This document shows positions 5,745-6,386 of a stretch of 6,386 nt of DNA, piece after piece. The notes under the pieces are model-generated. The model was given only the letters and a program-made list of their open reading frames with translations, ran no database searches and was not told the DNA's origin. Source of the DNA: JASFRS01 sp050114795 (GTDB lineage: Bacteria; Pseudomonadota; Alphaproteobacteria; Sphingomonadales; CAKZYD01). A program made the translations under genes and the position numbers. The stretch is from assembly GCA_050114795.1 (NCBI GenBank), contig JASFRS010000146.1, forward strand, positions 1 to 6,386. Reading direction: 5' to 3'. Position 1 is the first letter of the stretch. Every line of letters starts with the position of its first letter.

Positions 5745-6026
5745 TTAAGACCCCATATGATGAAACATATCAAACTGAACGACGCCTGTTTCAACAAGAC
5801 CTATATAAGCCGCCCATACAACAAAAGTAACCACCGTGGTGATTAGAACCTTGCGCTTTAGCCGAGGTGCCATGGGTGCAGAAGGTGCATTACCAGCCTC
5901 TGTCTCCTCACCCGCTTCATGATAACTGGTTGCGCCATGGGGTAAGACCATGAACAAAACGACCCACCAAATTAGTACAAATATGATGATTGAGCCCAGC
6001 CAATCAATATTTTCCAAAGCGCTCAT
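5745..6026 (-). CDS. DUF1467 family small membrane protein
   Basis: Function unknown. The 93-residue product matches the DUF1467 pattern: a first hydrophobic helix at about residues 10-30 ending in WWVVLFMVLPHG, a short polar loop with EAGEETEAGNAPSAP and a basic PRLKRK segment (about 54-59), and a second helix at about 59-78. The basic residues just before helix two suggest that the loop is cytoplasmic. The ATG at 6026 overlaps the stop of the epimerase gene in an ATGA (6023-6026), with GGAA at 6032-6035 as a likely ribosome binding site, so its translation is probably coupled to mce. The family commonly sits beside mce and proS in alphaproteobacteria, but I know of no assigned role. After its stop comes the long intergenic region, so it appears to be the last gene of its transcript. 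Confidence 0.9.
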   Translation of the reverse strand: MSALENIDWLGSIIIFVLIWWVVLFMVLPHGATSYHEAGEETEAGNAPSAPMAPRLKRKVLITTVVTFVVWAAYIGLVETGVVQFDMFHHMGS

Positions 6027-6386
6027 GCCTGTTCCAATTCAACTAACGTTCCACAAAAATCTTTAGGGTGCAGAAAAAGGACCGGCTTTCCATGAGCACC
6101 AATTTTCGGCTCCCCATCGCCTAGAATACGCGCGCCTTCCCGTAGTAATTGATCCTTCGCTGTGTGTATGTCTTGCACCTCATAGCATATATGATGGATG
6201 CCCCCATCCCTGTTGCGATCCAGGAATTTTGCAATCGGTGAGTTATCACCCAAAGGATGCAATAATTCGATTTTGGTATTAGGCAAGTTCACAAAAACTG
6301 TTGTTACACCATGATCGGGCTGGTCCACAGGTTCTGAAACATCGGCGCCCATCGTGTCCCGGTATAATTTTGATGCTGCCGCTAAA
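6023..6386 (-). CDS. mce: Methylmalonyl-CoA epimerase, partial (N-terminus beyond right edge)
   Basis: Interconverts (2S)- and (2R)-methylmalonyl-CoA, linking propionyl-CoA carboxylase to methylmalonyl-CoA mutase in propionate, odd-chain and branched-chain acyl breakdown; cytoplasmic. The 120 visible residues belong to the VOC (glyoxalase-like) fold. Recognisable family segments are LYRDTMGA, VFVNLPNTKIELLHPLG, GGIHHICYEV (with a metal-ligand His), KIGAHGKPVLFLHPKD and the C-terminal GTLVELEQA with the catalytic/metal Glu. The resemblance to mitochondrial MCEE is strong. About 15 N-terminal residues, including the first metal-ligand His, are expected past 6386. The frame is open to the edge, so the internal ATG at 6352 is not the start; it corresponds to the M of RDTMGA. 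The gene overlaps DUF1467 by 4 bp. Confidence 0.95.
   Translation of the reverse strand, partial: LAAASKLYRDTMGADVSEPVDQPDHGVTTVFVNLPNTKIELLHPLGDNSPIAKFLDRNRDGGIHHICYEVQDIHTAKDQLLREGARILGDGEPKIGAHGKPVLFLHPKDFCGTLVELEQA

Noticed and set aside
6023..6352. Epimerase starting at the internal ATG at 6352
   Set aside because: The open frame continues to the window edge with residues (LYRDT) that match the family upstream of this methionine, so the gene is simply cut by the edge.

Overview
The window looks like a core chromosomal segment of an alphaproteobacterium. The evidence is a short, insertion-domain-free prolyl-tRNA synthetase, a single LolC/LolE-type permease next to LolD, a DUF1467 membrane protein directly behind methylmalonyl-CoA epimerase, and the familiar order mce - DUF1467 - proS - lolC - lolD - dnaE. 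The genus cannot be named from this sequence. No mobile element, CRISPR array, tRNA or rRNA was found.

All recognised protein genes lie on the minus strand, so transcription runs from right to left. At the right edge is methylmalonyl-CoA epimerase (6023-6386, N-terminus outside the window), translationally coupled through an ATGA overlap to a two-helix DUF1467 membrane protein (5745-6026). A 539-bp stretch without a convincing protein gene follows (5206-5744). Next comes a tight block: proS (3895-5205), a lipoprotein-release permease (2648-3889, 5 bp after proS) and lolD (1945-2655, overlapping the permease by 8 bp). After an 82-bp spacer comes a four-helix DUF1761 protein (1458-1862). Last is the 5' part of dnaE (1-1434), whose C-terminal half runs off the left edge.

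The genes combine several housekeeping jobs. The epimerase belongs to propionate / branched-chain acyl-CoA catabolism, ProS to translation, LolC-LolD to lipoprotein release from the inner membrane towards LolA, and DnaE to chromosome replication. The two DUF proteins are small inner-membrane proteins of unknown function. Spacing suggests that proS-lolC-lolD is one transcript, possibly extending into DUF1761 and dnaE.

The least ordinary part is the 5206-5744 gap. It holds a strong intrinsic terminator and a second, weaker terminator-like hairpin. Both are oriented for PLUS-strand transcription, although no plus-strand gene is recognisable anywhere in the window. This points to an unannotated small or antisense RNA. 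The same gap has a perfect TATAAT on the minus strand inside a 17-bp imperfect palindrome, and two CTTAAG-centred palindromes just upstream of proS, which may control the proS-lol operon. These regulatory readings are inferences from sequence only.
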